The notes: generated by a model from the letters alone, not told the origin. A stretch of 15,560 bases of DNA from Desulfobacteraceae bacterium (GCA_002868985.1 PKTV01000533.1:1-15560); one strand, 5' to 3'. Positions 1 through 7,490 are shown, numbered from the stretch's first letter. Numbers and translations: made by a program.

Positions 1-157
1 CACTATCAAAATAAAGGGTATTATTTTTGAAACCAAAACACAGGGGAACGATGTAAGGCATATTCTCCTCGCACATCGCGAGTTTGCACACATTTGATCT
101 TAAAATGATGTCTTCGATAGCTTTTTTATCGGTAACTTCTTTATCACTTCTTCTCAT
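1..157 (-). CDS. Pyridoxamine 5'-phosphate oxidase family (NimA-like) flavoprotein, N-terminal part
   Basis: Reading the minus strand from an ATG at 157 gives 52 residues running off the left edge. The start MRRSDKEVTDKKAIEDIIL, then CKLAMCEENMPYIVPLCFGF and NTLYFDS, is the typical first strand and sheet of split-barrel FMN-binding proteins of the pyridoxamine-phosphate-oxidase / nitroimidazole-resistance (NimA-like) family, where 'LAM...PYIVPLxFGF...LYFHS' is the recurrent pattern. An AGGTG Shine-Dalgarno sits 7 bases before the ATG and supports this start. Known for the family: small cytoplasmic FMN- or heme-binding proteins, often of unknown substrate. The C-terminal two thirds, including the usual His-containing strand, lie outside the window, so specific function cannot be judged. 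Family call is confident; role is open. Confidence 0.8.
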   Translation of the reverse strand, partial: MRRSDKEVTDKKAIEDIILRSNVCKLAMCEENMPYIVPLCFGFKNNTLYFDS

Positions 158-396
158 ATCATTTCACCTTTTTTATATTTACTCATTACTCAAGTTTCAC
201 ACCCCAATATTGCCAACCCGGATATTTCATTGGTGCATGATTGTATGGTGCCAAGGCAAAAAGTGATTCCTGTATCAAAATATTATGTACGATGTATTTT
301 TCCAAATCAATTGAATAAAAATGAAACCCGTATTTAAACGTAATCTTTACCTATCCTGAAACGCTTTAACATACTATAGATGGGGGGCAATCAGGG

Positions 397-422
397 AAAA
401 AATACTATATATCGTATTTTTT
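397..422. repeat. AT-rich palindrome upstream of the parA-like gene
   Basis: AAAAAATAC at 397-405 pairs perfectly with GTATTTTTT at 414-422 around an 8-base loop. It ends just before the predicted promoter. It could be an operator for autoregulation or a weak bidirectional terminator; the stem is almost all A-T, so it may also be chance in AT-rich DNA. Confidence 0.4.
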
Positions 423-423
423 C

Positions 424-450
424 TTGAAAAATCTTTTTATTTAATATAAC
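424..450 (+). promoter_or_regulatory. Possible sigma-70-type promoter for the parA-like operon
   Basis: TTGAAA at 424-429 and TATAAC at 445-450 are separated by 15 bases, slightly short of the ideal 17. The start of transcription would fall near 457, leaving a leader of about 35 bases that contains the AAAGGAG ribosome binding site at about 478-484. Plausible but not strong. Confidence 0.35.
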
Positions 451-490
451 AAATAATTCTCGTTCGTAAATTAAAGAAAGGAGAAAATTT

Positions 491-1519
491 ATGCGAGTTA
501 TTGCGAGTGCGAACCAAAAAGGAGGATGCGGTAAGACAACAACAGCCATTAACCTTTCATCCTCATTATCTCTAAGAGGACAAAAGGTATTGCTCATTGA
601 TTTTGATCCTCAGGCCCACGCAACCATGGGGCTAAACGTAAAGCCTTCCGATCTCGAGAAAACTATTTATGATGTGATAACACCAAAGAAAAATTGGCTT
701 TGGGGAATTGAGGATATCTTGCTGCCGGTTAAAGATAACCTTGATCTTGCGCCTTCAAGCCTAATCCTCAGTGCATTCGAACAAGAGCTTTCAGGACTGG
801 AGAGGAGGGAACACAGACTCTTTCATGCCATTCAGCCCCTCAAAGAAAAATATGATTTTATTGTAATTGATTGTCCCCCAAGCATTGGGCATCTTAGCTT
901 TAATGCACTTCGGGCCTGCGATGAAGTAATTATCCCCATCGATATGAGCCTTTTTTCTCTTCGCGGTGTTGCCAAACTAATAGAAATCATTATCATGCTT
1001 AAAGAAAAAATTGGCCATGACATTAAATCTCGCGCTCTTATCACGATGTATGATCGCAGGACACGTTACTCCAGGGTTGTTTTAGAAAAAGTTCAGGCAG
1101 AATTTGGAAACAATGTCTTTGACACAGTAATTCGTTACAATATCCGTCTCAGGGAAACAGCAGATCTTGGCCTGCCTGTTGGAGATTATGATAAAAATGC
1201 CATTGGTCACATAGATTACGAAAACCTGGCTGAGGAGGTTATTCGCTCAGAGGAAGCCAGGATTTACCAGAATCTCAACACCTCCAACGTGACGCAAGAT
1301 CTGTTGAAGAAGACAGAAGAGTATATTGACACCGCCGCGGAATTTTCCGAGGATGAACTGGCCGGCTCTGAGATGGGTGAATTCTCCGAGGATGAATCGA
1401 CAGCTTCTGAGATAGAGGAATTTTCTGCGTATTCTTCTCAATCCAATTATTCACAGATGGTTGATGTCATTGCCAATAGATCCACTGGTTCTTTTTTTAA
1501 CGATGAGGATGAGATTTAA
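491..1519 (+). CDS. ParA/Soj-type deviant Walker ATPase with acidic repetitive C-terminal tail
   Basis: A 342-residue ParA-family P-loop ATPase. The deviant Walker A motif KGGCGKTT (residues 10-17, signature Lys10 and catalytic Lys15) starts almost at the N-terminus, so there is no helix-turn-helix extension, as in chromosomal Soj-type ParAs. The A' motif LLIDFDPQAHAT (34-45) and Walker B FIVIDCPPSIG (123-133) follow. In the family, ATP-bound dimers coat DNA and are released by a partner that stimulates hydrolysis, moving plasmids, chromosomes or protein cargo. The core ends near residue 260; the last 80 residues are acidic and contain 13-residue repeats beginning EFSEDE (284, 297) and EFSAYS (310), which is unusual. 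AAAGGAG before the ATG supports the start. A small LGRGL-motif gene follows 55 bases downstream and no parB is present, so cargo positioning seems likelier than chromosome segregation (inference). Confidence 0.9.
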   Translation: MRVIASANQKGGCGKTTTAINLSSSLSLRGQKVLLIDFDPQAHATMGLNVKPSDLEKTIYDVITPKKNWLWGIEDILLPVKDNLDLAPSSLILSAFEQELSGLERREHRLFHAIQPLKEKYDFIVIDCPPSIGHLSFNALRACDEVIIPIDMSLFSLRGVAKLIEIIIMLKEKIGHDIKSRALITMYDRRTRYSRVVLEKVQAEFGNNVFDTVIRYNIRLRETADLGLPVGDYDKNAIGHIDYENLAEEVIRSEEARIYQNLNTSNVTQDLLKKTEEYIDTAAEFSEDELAGSEMGEFSEDESTASEIEEFSAYSSQSNYSQMVDVIANRSTGSFFNDEDEI

Positions 1520-1574
1520 AGTTAATCAATCGCTGCTTAAACGAAAAAGGGGAAGGTAACGGGGCGCATTCTAA

Positions 1575-1892
1575 ATGGAAAAAAAGAACTTGGGAAGGGG
1601 TCTAGAGGAGATCTCAAACATATTTTTGTCAACCAAAGAAAACGCAAACGAGAACTCTCATCAAGTCGAAGATCAATGCGAAATCCAGGAAACAGTGACC
1701 GTTCGAAAAAAACTTGCATTTTACAATGATAAAAATGTTCAAAAAAATATGGCAAGATCCCTGTCCAGGCATATAGAAAAAGGATACCATATAAGGCGTA
1801 TTTATCTACAAAAAAATGAAGACATTTCAACTCCGGGAAACAGAATACACAGAAAGGAAAATGTAATTATTTCTATAAAACCCTCTATCTGA
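1575..1892 (+). CDS. Small protein with ParB-like N-terminal LGRGL peptide; candidate ParA partner
   Basis: A 105-residue basic protein starting MEKKNLGRGLEEISNIFLS. The LGRGL segment (residues 6-10) resembles the extreme N-terminus of ParB/Spo0J proteins, which is known to contact ParA and stimulate its ATPase, and a similar peptide is used by non-ParB partners such as the chemotaxis adaptor TlpT. Nothing else resembles ParB: no CTP-binding box, no helix-turn-helix, no dimerisation domain. Residues 20-45 are polar and probably disordered; residues 48-80 are Lys/Arg-rich and may form one helix. It follows the ParA-like gene by 55 bases on the same strand, preceded by GGGG about 10 bases before the ATG, and is followed by a terminator, so the two genes look like a two-gene operon. 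Inferred role: ATPase activator or cargo adaptor for the adjacent ParA. Confidence 0.7.
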   Translation: MEKKNLGRGLEEISNIFLSTKENANENSHQVEDQCEIQETVTVRKKLAFYNDKNVQKNMARSLSRHIEKGYHIRRIYLQKNEDISTPGNRIHRKENVIISIKPSI

Positions 1893-1948
1893 TTTTTTAT
1901 GGTGCTCATCGAATCATATCTTTTATACGAATAAATGAAATGGAGATA

Positions 1949-1978
1949 AAAGGCAGGGCAGACATTGGCTCTGCCTTT
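1949..1978 (+). terminator. Rho-independent-type terminator after the ParA operon
   Basis: AAAGGCAG at 1949-1956 pairs with CTGCCTTT at 1971-1978. The stem extends inward through a G-U wobble and two G-C pairs to an 11-pair stem with a loop of about 9 bases. The 3' side runs into TTTATCTTTTC. It lies 57 bases after the small partner gene and probably ends that operon; the mirrored A-run means it could work on both strands. Confidence 0.65.
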
Positions 1979-2169
1979 ATCTTTTCATTTGAAAAATGAG
2001 TAAATAATAACTTATCACCTGAATCTTTCAAGAGTCGGAGGCTTTTATATGTCTCGATTTCGGGATTTCCGCTTCACTCCAACAAGGCATTTAAGGGCGA
2101 AGCCTTAGTCTGTCTATTGCGAACCCTTAATAACACAGAAGATGCAAGCCCCCGGCTTACCCTTTGGGG

Positions 2170-2289
2170 TGAAAATTGATGAGAAAAAAAGAACATCATC
2201 CGAATTACCATTTGGATAAAATGTATGACGCGATGATGTTGTTTAAGCCCCCTTTAATTAAGGACTATAAAGATTCTCATCAATTTTCA
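2170..2289. repeat. 120-bp nested inverted-repeat element (MITE-like)
   Basis: The outer arms TGAAAATTGATGAGAA (2170-2185) and its exact reverse complement (2274-2289) form a perfect 16-bp inverted repeat. Inside, AACATCATC (2192-2200) and GATGATGTT (2232-2240) form a second perfect 9-bp inverted repeat. No transposase and no obvious flanking duplication are visible. Either a miniature mobile element or a structured RNA/leader just ahead of the transporter genes. Confidence 0.55.
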
Positions 2290-2393
2290 TGTAAGATTCA
2301 GGTATCAGAATTTTATTGATTGCATTCATCACCCAAACCCATTAAATAAAGATCAATTCAACCCTTCATTAATTATTCAGTACAGTTCATTTC

Positions 2394-3272
2394 ATGCATT
2401 ATTTATTACTTATTTTTGCGGTTTTGTTTTGGTCCGGAAATTTCATTGTAGGAAGAGGGATTCACAACGAAATACCGCCCATAACCCTGGCATTTTGGCG
2501 CTGGACCGTTGCTTTGTTGATTATCCTACCTTTTTCACTGCGGCATATCGTACATCAAAGGGATTTAATTCGGCGGAATTGGAAGATTCTTACATTGTTG
2601 GCGATCCTATCCGTCACCAATTTCAGCATGTTTATATACATGGCACTAAAATCATCTACAGTAACAAACACGGTTCTGATAAACTCAATGATACCAATAT
2701 TTATCGTATTGGTTTCCTGGATGGGTTTCAAAGAACGGATTACGTTAAGGCAAGCTATTGGCATCGTTATTTCTTTGACCGGCTTGATGTTTATTATTGT
2801 TAACGGAAACCTATCAACTCTCATTTCCGTCCGGTTTGGCAAGGGAGACTTGTGGACCATTTCTGCCGGATTGAGTTGGGCTTTATACTCAGTATTGCTT
2901 AGAAAATGTCCGATGGAACTCAATCCATTGAGCTTTCTGACCACCTTAATCATAATAGGCATATTTTTTATCTTTCCCTTTTATATCTGGGAAATAAGCA
3001 CTGGAAAAACGATGAATTTTACACAAGCCTCAATATGAAGTATTTTTTATGTCGCTCTATTTTCCTCGATTTTAGCATACATATTCTGGAATAAGGCGAT
3101 ACAAATTATCGGAGCGAACAAGACCGGTATTTTTATTCATCTAATGCCGGTGTTTAGTATCATTTTGGCGATTATTTTTCTAAATGAAGAGTTAAGAGAA
3201 TATCATGTAAAAGGAACGATCTTAATATTTACAGGAATACTTTTAACCACAGCCGGTAGAATTAAAGTTTAA
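2394..3272 (+). pseudogene. EamA/DMT-superfamily transporter interrupted by an in-frame TGA
   Basis: The frame from ATG 2394 encodes a classical ten-helix drug/metabolite transporter: FAVLFWSGNFIVGRG and LAFWRW in the first EamA repeat, then a second repeat beginning DLWTISAGLSWALYSVLLRK. Codon 215 (3036-3038) is TGA, yet the same frame continues with SIFYVALFSSILAYIFWNKA and NEELREYHVKGTILIFTGILLTTAG, exactly the expected last helices, ending at TAA 3270-3272. The full frame is 292 residues, normal for the family; the truncated product would lack the last three or so helices and is unlikely to work. The terminal TAA overlaps the ATG of the next transporter (TAATG), which suggests the two were translationally coupled. 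No clear Shine-Dalgarno precedes ATG 2394. Interpreted as a recent nonsense mutation or a sequence error; substrate unknown. Confidence 0.8.
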
Positions 3273-4207
3273 TGATTAGACTTATCTTATTGGGTCTTTT
3301 ATCCGCAGCTTTTTTTAGTGCAACATTTATTTTAAATCGTTCCATGAGCTTATCGGGCGGTCATTGGGTCTGGTCATCTTCGCTGCGTTTTTTTTATATG
3401 TTCTTTCTGCTTGTTATTTTAATAACCATAAATAGGGGGGCGGATTATTTACGAGATGTAATAAAAATATTCGTAAAAAACTCTATATTTTGGCTTATCG
3501 CCGGAAGTATTGGATTCGGCACATTTTACAGTTTGCTTTGTTATGCAGCAGATCATGCACCCGGATGGGTTGTCGCCGGTACATGGCAGATTACGGTTAT
3601 TGCCACCCCTATTGTTCTTCTTTTATTTAAAGAAAAAGTCCCTCGATACGGTGTCTTTTTTTCTTTTCTCATCTTTTTTGGTATTTTGCTCATCCAATTT
3701 TATAATAAAGAAAGTGAACTTGCTGTAAAACACATTCTTTATGGTGTGATACCGGTTGTCATTGCTGCTTTTGCATATCCCACAGGAAATCAGCTGTTAA
3801 ATTTTGCTAAACATGGCAATCACACATTGATACCCCATCTTGACTCTCCAATTTTAAGAGATGCACCGTCATGTGTTTTGCTCATGACGTTGGGATCTAT
3901 CCCTTTTTGGGCACTATTGCTCATAATTGTAACCCCCCCACTACCTCTTAAAAGCCAATTAATCAACACCGGTATTGTCGCCGTATCTTCGGGCGTTATT
4001 GCCACATCCATATTTTATAAAGCAAGGAATGCATCAAAATCTCCTTACATAATATCCGCGGTTGATGCGACTCAATCCGGAGAGGTTATTTTTTCCTTGG
4101 CCGGTGAAATACTGCTATTAAATGGTGTGTTGCCTAATTTAACAGGAGGTATTGGAATTATAATTATCGTGGTGGGAATTGTCGGCTACAGTTTGAGAAC
4201 TGCTTGA
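3272..4207 (+). CDS. DMT-superfamily multidrug-resistance-efflux-type transporter
   Basis: A 311-residue integral membrane protein with about ten hydrophobic segments. The opening LLGLLSAAFFSATFILNRSM, then GGHWVWSSSLRFFYM and later GFGTFYSLLCYAADHAPGWVVAGTWQITV, match the branch of the DMT superfamily called multidrug resistance efflux transporter (PF13536-type) rather than standard EamA. Its ATG overlaps the stop of the preceding transporter frame, so the pair probably forms one transcription unit, perhaps a heteromeric or paired exporter (inference). Family name notwithstanding, the substrate cannot be predicted. The coding sequence is AT-rich, like the preceding gene and unlike the cluster from 4265 onward. 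Confidence 0.85.
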   Translation: MIRLILLGLLSAAFFSATFILNRSMSLSGGHWVWSSSLRFFYMFFLLVILITINRGADYLRDVIKIFVKNSIFWLIAGSIGFGTFYSLLCYAADHAPGWVVAGTWQITVIATPIVLLLFKEKVPRYGVFFSFLIFFGILLIQFYNKESELAVKHILYGVIPVVIAAFAYPTGNQLLNFAKHGNHTLIPHLDSPILRDAPSCVLLMTLGSIPFWALLLIIVTPPLPLKSQLINTGIVAVSSGVIATSIFYKARNASKSPYIISAVDATQSGEVIFSLAGEILLLNGVLPNLTGGIGIIIIVVGIVGYSLRTA

Positions 4208-4264
4208 TTGAAATCTTAAAATCTATCTACTGCTTTAATATATAATGTATATTGGAGGTAAAAT

Positions 4265-5068
4265 TTGCCCAAGATAACCATCGGAAGCCTAAGGATTCAT
4301 TGGGAAAGTTACGGGGAAAAAACCCCTCTGCTGTTGATTAGCGGGGTCAGCGGCGGAACGTGGTCCTGGGAAGAAAGTATCGAAGCATGGTCTCCCCACT
4401 TCCGGGTGATTGTCTTTGACAACATAGGTGCGGGTCGCTCCAGCAAGCCAAATCACCCTTACACAATTGAGGAAATGGCGGATCACGCTGCGGCTGTTCT
4501 GGATGCAGCCGGAGTGAGGCAAGTTGGGGTGGTGGGTCTCTCAATGGGCGGCATGATTGCTCAAGAATTGGCCATTAGACATCCGGACCGGGTCCATCGT
4601 CTTGTACTTGGATGTACCCATTGTGGCGGTCGTATGCGAATTCCTCCAAATCCGAATGTGGTCCAACGATTTGCCAATAACAAAGGTCTTTCACCGGAGG
4701 AGGTCATTGATAAAAACCTTACTCTTTTGGTAACGCCTCAATTCCTAAAGAGTGGATCGGATGCATTGAAGCGTTACAAAGAACGGCAGCTGAGGGCTCC
4801 CCGCCAGCCGGATTATGCGCTCAAACGACAACTTGACGCCATCGGTGGTTTCGACGCCTGCAGGCGCATTGAAAAAATAAAAGTCCCCACTTTAATTCTC
4901 ACAGCCGAGCGGGATATGCTCGTTCCGCCTGAAAACGGCCGTTTACTTTCCATCCATATTCCCGGTGCTGTGGAGAAGTCTTTTGCCGGTGCCGGTCATC
5001 TCATTTATCTGGAATGTGCTCAGGATTTTAACGAGACCGTTATGAAATTTTTCCGCAATAAGGCTTAA
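4265..5068 (+). CDS. Alpha/beta-fold hydrolase
   Basis: A 267-residue soluble alpha/beta hydrolase starting at TTG 4265, chosen because GGAGG lies 6 bases upstream and the translation MPKITIGSLRIHWESYGE begins as the family expects. The oxyanion region LLISGVSGGTWSWE (23-36), FDNIGAGRSSKP (51-62), the nucleophile elbow GLSMGG (Ser93), the acid in TAERD (Asp217) and the histidine in GAGH (His245) are all present, so the catalytic triad is intact. Length and the FDxxGxGxS motif resemble enol-lactonase or C-C-bond/ester hydrolases of the 3-oxoadipate enol-lactonase-like group; the substrate cannot be named. The gene lies 57 bases after the transporter and may be cotranscribed. A TATAAT at 4241-4246 lacks a good -35. 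Confidence 0.88.
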   Translation: MPKITIGSLRIHWESYGEKTPLLLISGVSGGTWSWEESIEAWSPHFRVIVFDNIGAGRSSKPNHPYTIEEMADHAAAVLDAAGVRQVGVVGLSMGGMIAQELAIRHPDRVHRLVLGCTHCGGRMRIPPNPNVVQRFANNKGLSPEEVIDKNLTLLVTPQFLKSGSDALKRYKERQLRAPRQPDYALKRQLDAIGGFDACRRIEKIKVPTLILTAERDMLVPPENGRLLSIHIPGAVEKSFAGAGHLIYLECAQDFNETVMKFFRNKA

Positions 5069-5082
5069 AACCCATTTGCAAA

Positions 5083-5112
5083 TTGACACTTTGCGGGTAT
5101 TTGCATTATGCT
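5083..5112 (+). promoter_or_regulatory. Sigma-70-type promoter ahead of the redox cluster
   Basis: TTGACA at 5083-5088 is a perfect -35 box, followed after 18 bases by TATGCT at 5107-5112. It lies just after the hydrolase stop and about 125 bases before the GTG of the DUF6599 gene, so it could drive the DUF6599-DUF362-polyferredoxin-reductase cluster. Confidence 0.5.
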
Positions 5113-5239
5113 AAGTTATAACTTGTTACGGATACAGCCTTTATTGATACCCCGGCAAGACTTCTCTCAATGGTAGACGAACCTTGCATTGCTTCATAAG
5201 GTGCCTCTGCCAAAATTTCTGTCAAAATTTGAGGATTCA

Positions 5240-6256
5240 GTGATTCGAGAGAATAAAAACAACAGTCAGCGACAAACGTTTTTGAGTGTGGTTATTTTAT
5301 CCATTCTCATGGTTATCGGGGCAGGTATATTTATCACCCAGTCCCACTTTAACCCGGGGATATTGTAACAAGATGCACTTTTATCGGAGCCAAACAAAGA
5401 CAAATTATCTTCCCAATTGTCTCCGAACCCATCCTTTGTCCCCTTGCCTGAAGGCATAGAGCCCCTCACATCAACGGAGATATTTGATACCCGCAATCTT
5501 TCCGATAAAATCAACGGCAAGGCGGAATTGTATTTGTCCGCCGGTTTTAACCGTTTGGTCAGTCAGCGCTTCAGGGATGACCGTGCCACCGATCTGTGGA
5601 TGGAAGCCTTTGTTTATGACATGGGGAACAGCCAAAACGCTTTTTCAGTGTTCAGCGCCCAGCGCCGGCAAGATGCAGAGTCGCTCGGTTTGGCTCAATA
5701 TGCCTACAGGACACCCAACGCACTTTTTCTGATTCATGGCCGTTATTATGTTGAAATCATCACATCCAAAGTATCCGGACAGGTTCTGCAGCCTGTAAGA
5801 ATGATGGCTGAGACGTTCATTCGTAACACCCCTTCAGAAGCAACCGCCGTCAATGAAATGGCGCTGTTCCCCAAACAGGAACTGGTCAAAAACAGTATGG
5901 TCCTAATCTCTTCGGACGCTTTCGGTTATGATGGTTTCGATAAGATATACACCGCCGAATATGAATTTGACGATCACCGCCTCATGGCCTATCTCTCCCA
6001 TCGCAGGACACCTGAGCAAGCCAAAGAATTGGCCTCGAATTACACGGTGTTTTTATTGGCATACGGCGGGCAAAAGATTGAAGCGCAGTTGCCGATAAAA
6101 GGTGCTCGATTGATCGAGATTTTAGACACCTATGAAATTGTTTTTTCCCATGGATCGTATTTGGCAGGCATTCGGGAAGCTGCAACCATCAAACAGGCGA
6201 AAACGCTGGCCATACGATTATATCATCGAATAAAAGAGGGGGGCAATGAATCCTGA
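5240..6256 (+). pseudogene. Membrane-anchored DUF6599-family protein interrupted by an in-frame TAA
   Basis: From GTG 5240, with GAGG 5 bases upstream, the frame encodes MIRENKNNSQRQTFLSVVIL, then a hydrophobic anchor to about residue 34 and FNPGIL, then TAA at 5366-5368 (codon 43). The same frame continues into QDALLSEPNKD and a long soluble domain with DKINGKAELYLSAGFNRLVSQRF, WMEAFVYDMGNSQNAFSVFSAQRR and ALFLIHGRYYVEI, the pattern of DUF6599 proteins. Uninterrupted it would be 338 residues. After the stop the only early start is TTG 5417, which has no Shine-Dalgarno and would give a 279-residue protein without its anchor. The gene overlaps the DUF362 gene by 11 bases, so it belongs to that operon. 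Family function is unknown; position suggests an accessory protein on the outer face of the membrane. Probably a recent nonsense mutation or a base error. Confidence 0.72.
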
Positions 6257-7238
6257 TCCGAACAGTAACGGATTGAACCGGCGTCAATTTCTGGATCGAT
6301 TGGCCAAAGCAGGAATTTCCATAACTGCTGCCTGTGCCGCGGGTTTCTGGTTCCATGACGCCAAAGGTCCCACTTTATCAAAAAATGATCAGTCAAACCT
6401 TATCCTGCCGGATTTTTCCATTGACGCTCCGGGGCAAAAAATGAGCATTGTCCGAGGAGAGGACAGGGTTGCCACCTTACGGATGGCTCTAAAATCTTTA
6501 GGTGGTGTTGAAACATTTATAAAAAAAGGAGATCGGGTGCTGCTTAAAGTCAATGCCGCCTTTGCATCTCCGGCCATGCTGTCGGCAACGACGCATCCTG
6601 CCATCATCACCGAAATGACACAGCTTTGTTTTCGCGCCGGCGCCGTATCCGTCGTGGTAACGGATAACCCCATTAATGATCCTACCAGCTGCTTTACCCT
6701 GACCGGCATTGCCGATGCCGCCCGCAGTGCCGGTGCCCGGGTGTTATTGCCGCGCGATGACTTGTTCAGCCCCATGACGGTCAAAGATGCGAAATTGATC
6801 CGAAATTGGCCGGTTCTTTACAAACCCTTTACGGATATCAGCAAAGTGATCGGTATGGCGCCGCTAAAAGATCACCATCGAAGCGGCGCATCCATGACCA
6901 TGAAAAACTGGTACGGACTTCTGGGGGGCCGCCGCAATATCTTTCACCAGGATATACACAGCATTATCATGGAACTGGCCATGATGGTAAAGCCGTCTTT
7001 CGTAATACTGGACGCGACCACGAGCATGATGACCAACGGCCCCACCGGGGGCTCTCTTTCGGACCTTAAAAATACCAATACCATGATCGTCAGTACGGAT
7101 CAGGTCGCTGCCGATGCATTTGGCGCATCTTTACTCGGAAGATCTTTAGACGAACTTCCATTCATCGGCAAAGCGGAAGCCGCCGGAATCGGAACTGCGG
7201 ACTATCACAAATTGAATCCGGTAATGGCATCGATTTAG
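6246..7238 (+). CDS. Tat-exported DUF362-domain protein
   Basis: A 330-residue protein whose N-terminus has a twin-arginine signal (NRRQFLDRLAKAGI, Arg12-Arg13, then a hydrophobic stretch to about residue 34), so it is predicted to be exported folded. The body is a DUF362 (PF04015-type) domain: RGEDRVATLRMALKSLGG, KKGDRVLLKVNAAF, TTHPAIITEMTQLCFRAGA, VVVTDNP and the C-terminal KNWYGLLGG...FHQDIHSIIMELAMMVKP followed by VILDATTSMMTNGPTGG. DUF362 proteins are often linked to ferredoxin domains, but this copy has no CxxCxxC motif; its partner clusters are in the next gene. The start is ATG 6246, preceded by GAGGGGGG and overlapping the DUF6599 gene. The biochemical role of the family is not established; here it is probably a periplasmic component of a redox complex (inference). 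Confidence 0.85.
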   Translation: MNPDPNSNGLNRRQFLDRLAKAGISITAACAAGFWFHDAKGPTLSKNDQSNLILPDFSIDAPGQKMSIVRGEDRVATLRMALKSLGGVETFIKKGDRVLLKVNAAFASPAMLSATTHPAIITEMTQLCFRAGAVSVVVTDNPINDPTSCFTLTGIADAARSAGARVLLPRDDLFSPMTVKDAKLIRNWPVLYKPFTDISKVIGMAPLKDHHRSGASMTMKNWYGLLGGRRNIFHQDIHSIIMELAMMVKPSFVILDATTSMMTNGPTGGSLSDLKNTNTMIVSTDQVAADAFGASLLGRSLDELPFIGKAEAAGIGTADYHKLNPVMASI

Positions 7239-7490
7239 TTCAGCAGAGAAACTCTGGCCCTGTAGCCCGTGTCAGAGATCAAAAGGATTTGCCTGAAGAA
7301 TCGCAGGAAGAGTTTGAAGTGAACTAAAATTAAGGAATTCTGCCAATTATATAAAATCACCGGAGCGAAGCGACTCCATAATTTTAGATCACTTTAGGCA
7401 ATTTTAACTTGTTCAGCTTTAAGTAAATCAGCCCCTTCCAGGGGTTAAATCAACGCCGGCCCCTCTGGGATCGGATTTTTACTAAAACTT
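7239..7490. other. 252-base gap inside the redox cluster with small hairpins
   Basis: No gene is supported here. A hairpin AAAAT...GGAG/CTCC...ATTTT spans 7353-7385, and CCCCT/AGGGG forms another small hairpin near 7434-7446. Neither has a convincing T-run. The gap is notable because the other genes of the cluster overlap or lie within about 40 bases of each other. Confidence 0.5.

Larger units (their letters stand above)
158..490. other. AT-rich divergent intergenic region
   Basis: This spacer separates the leftward flavoprotein gene from the rightward parA-like gene. No supported gene is seen. It holds a 9-bp AT palindrome (397-405 / 414-422), two near-copies of ATACTATA(G/T)AT at 371-381 and 402-412, and a plausible promoter just before the parA-like gene. 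Confidence 0.6.
1893..2393. other. Intergenic region with terminator and nested inverted repeats
   Basis: Holds the terminator at 1949-1978, an inverted repeat TTAAGGG/CCCTTAA (2091-2097 / 2124-2130) and the 120-bp element at 2170-2289. Two tiny reading frames exist: 19 codons from ATG 2049 with a good GGAGG upstream, and 46 codons at 2179-2319 that lies across the inverted-repeat element. Neither resembles a known protein, and I do not call them genes. Confidence 0.6.

Noticed and set aside
84..266. 60-codon plus-strand frame at the left end
   Set aside because: It lies antisense to the flavoprotein start and its upstream region, and the minus-strand frame has a clear family match and ribosome site.
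2179..2319. 46-codon plus-strand frame
   Set aside because: It spans both arms of the nested inverted repeat and has only a weak ribosome site and no recognisable protein features.
3036..3038. TGA as a selenocysteine codon
   Set aside because: No stem-loop of the bacterial SECIS type is apparent in the 40 bases after it, and selenocysteine is not known in DMT transporters.
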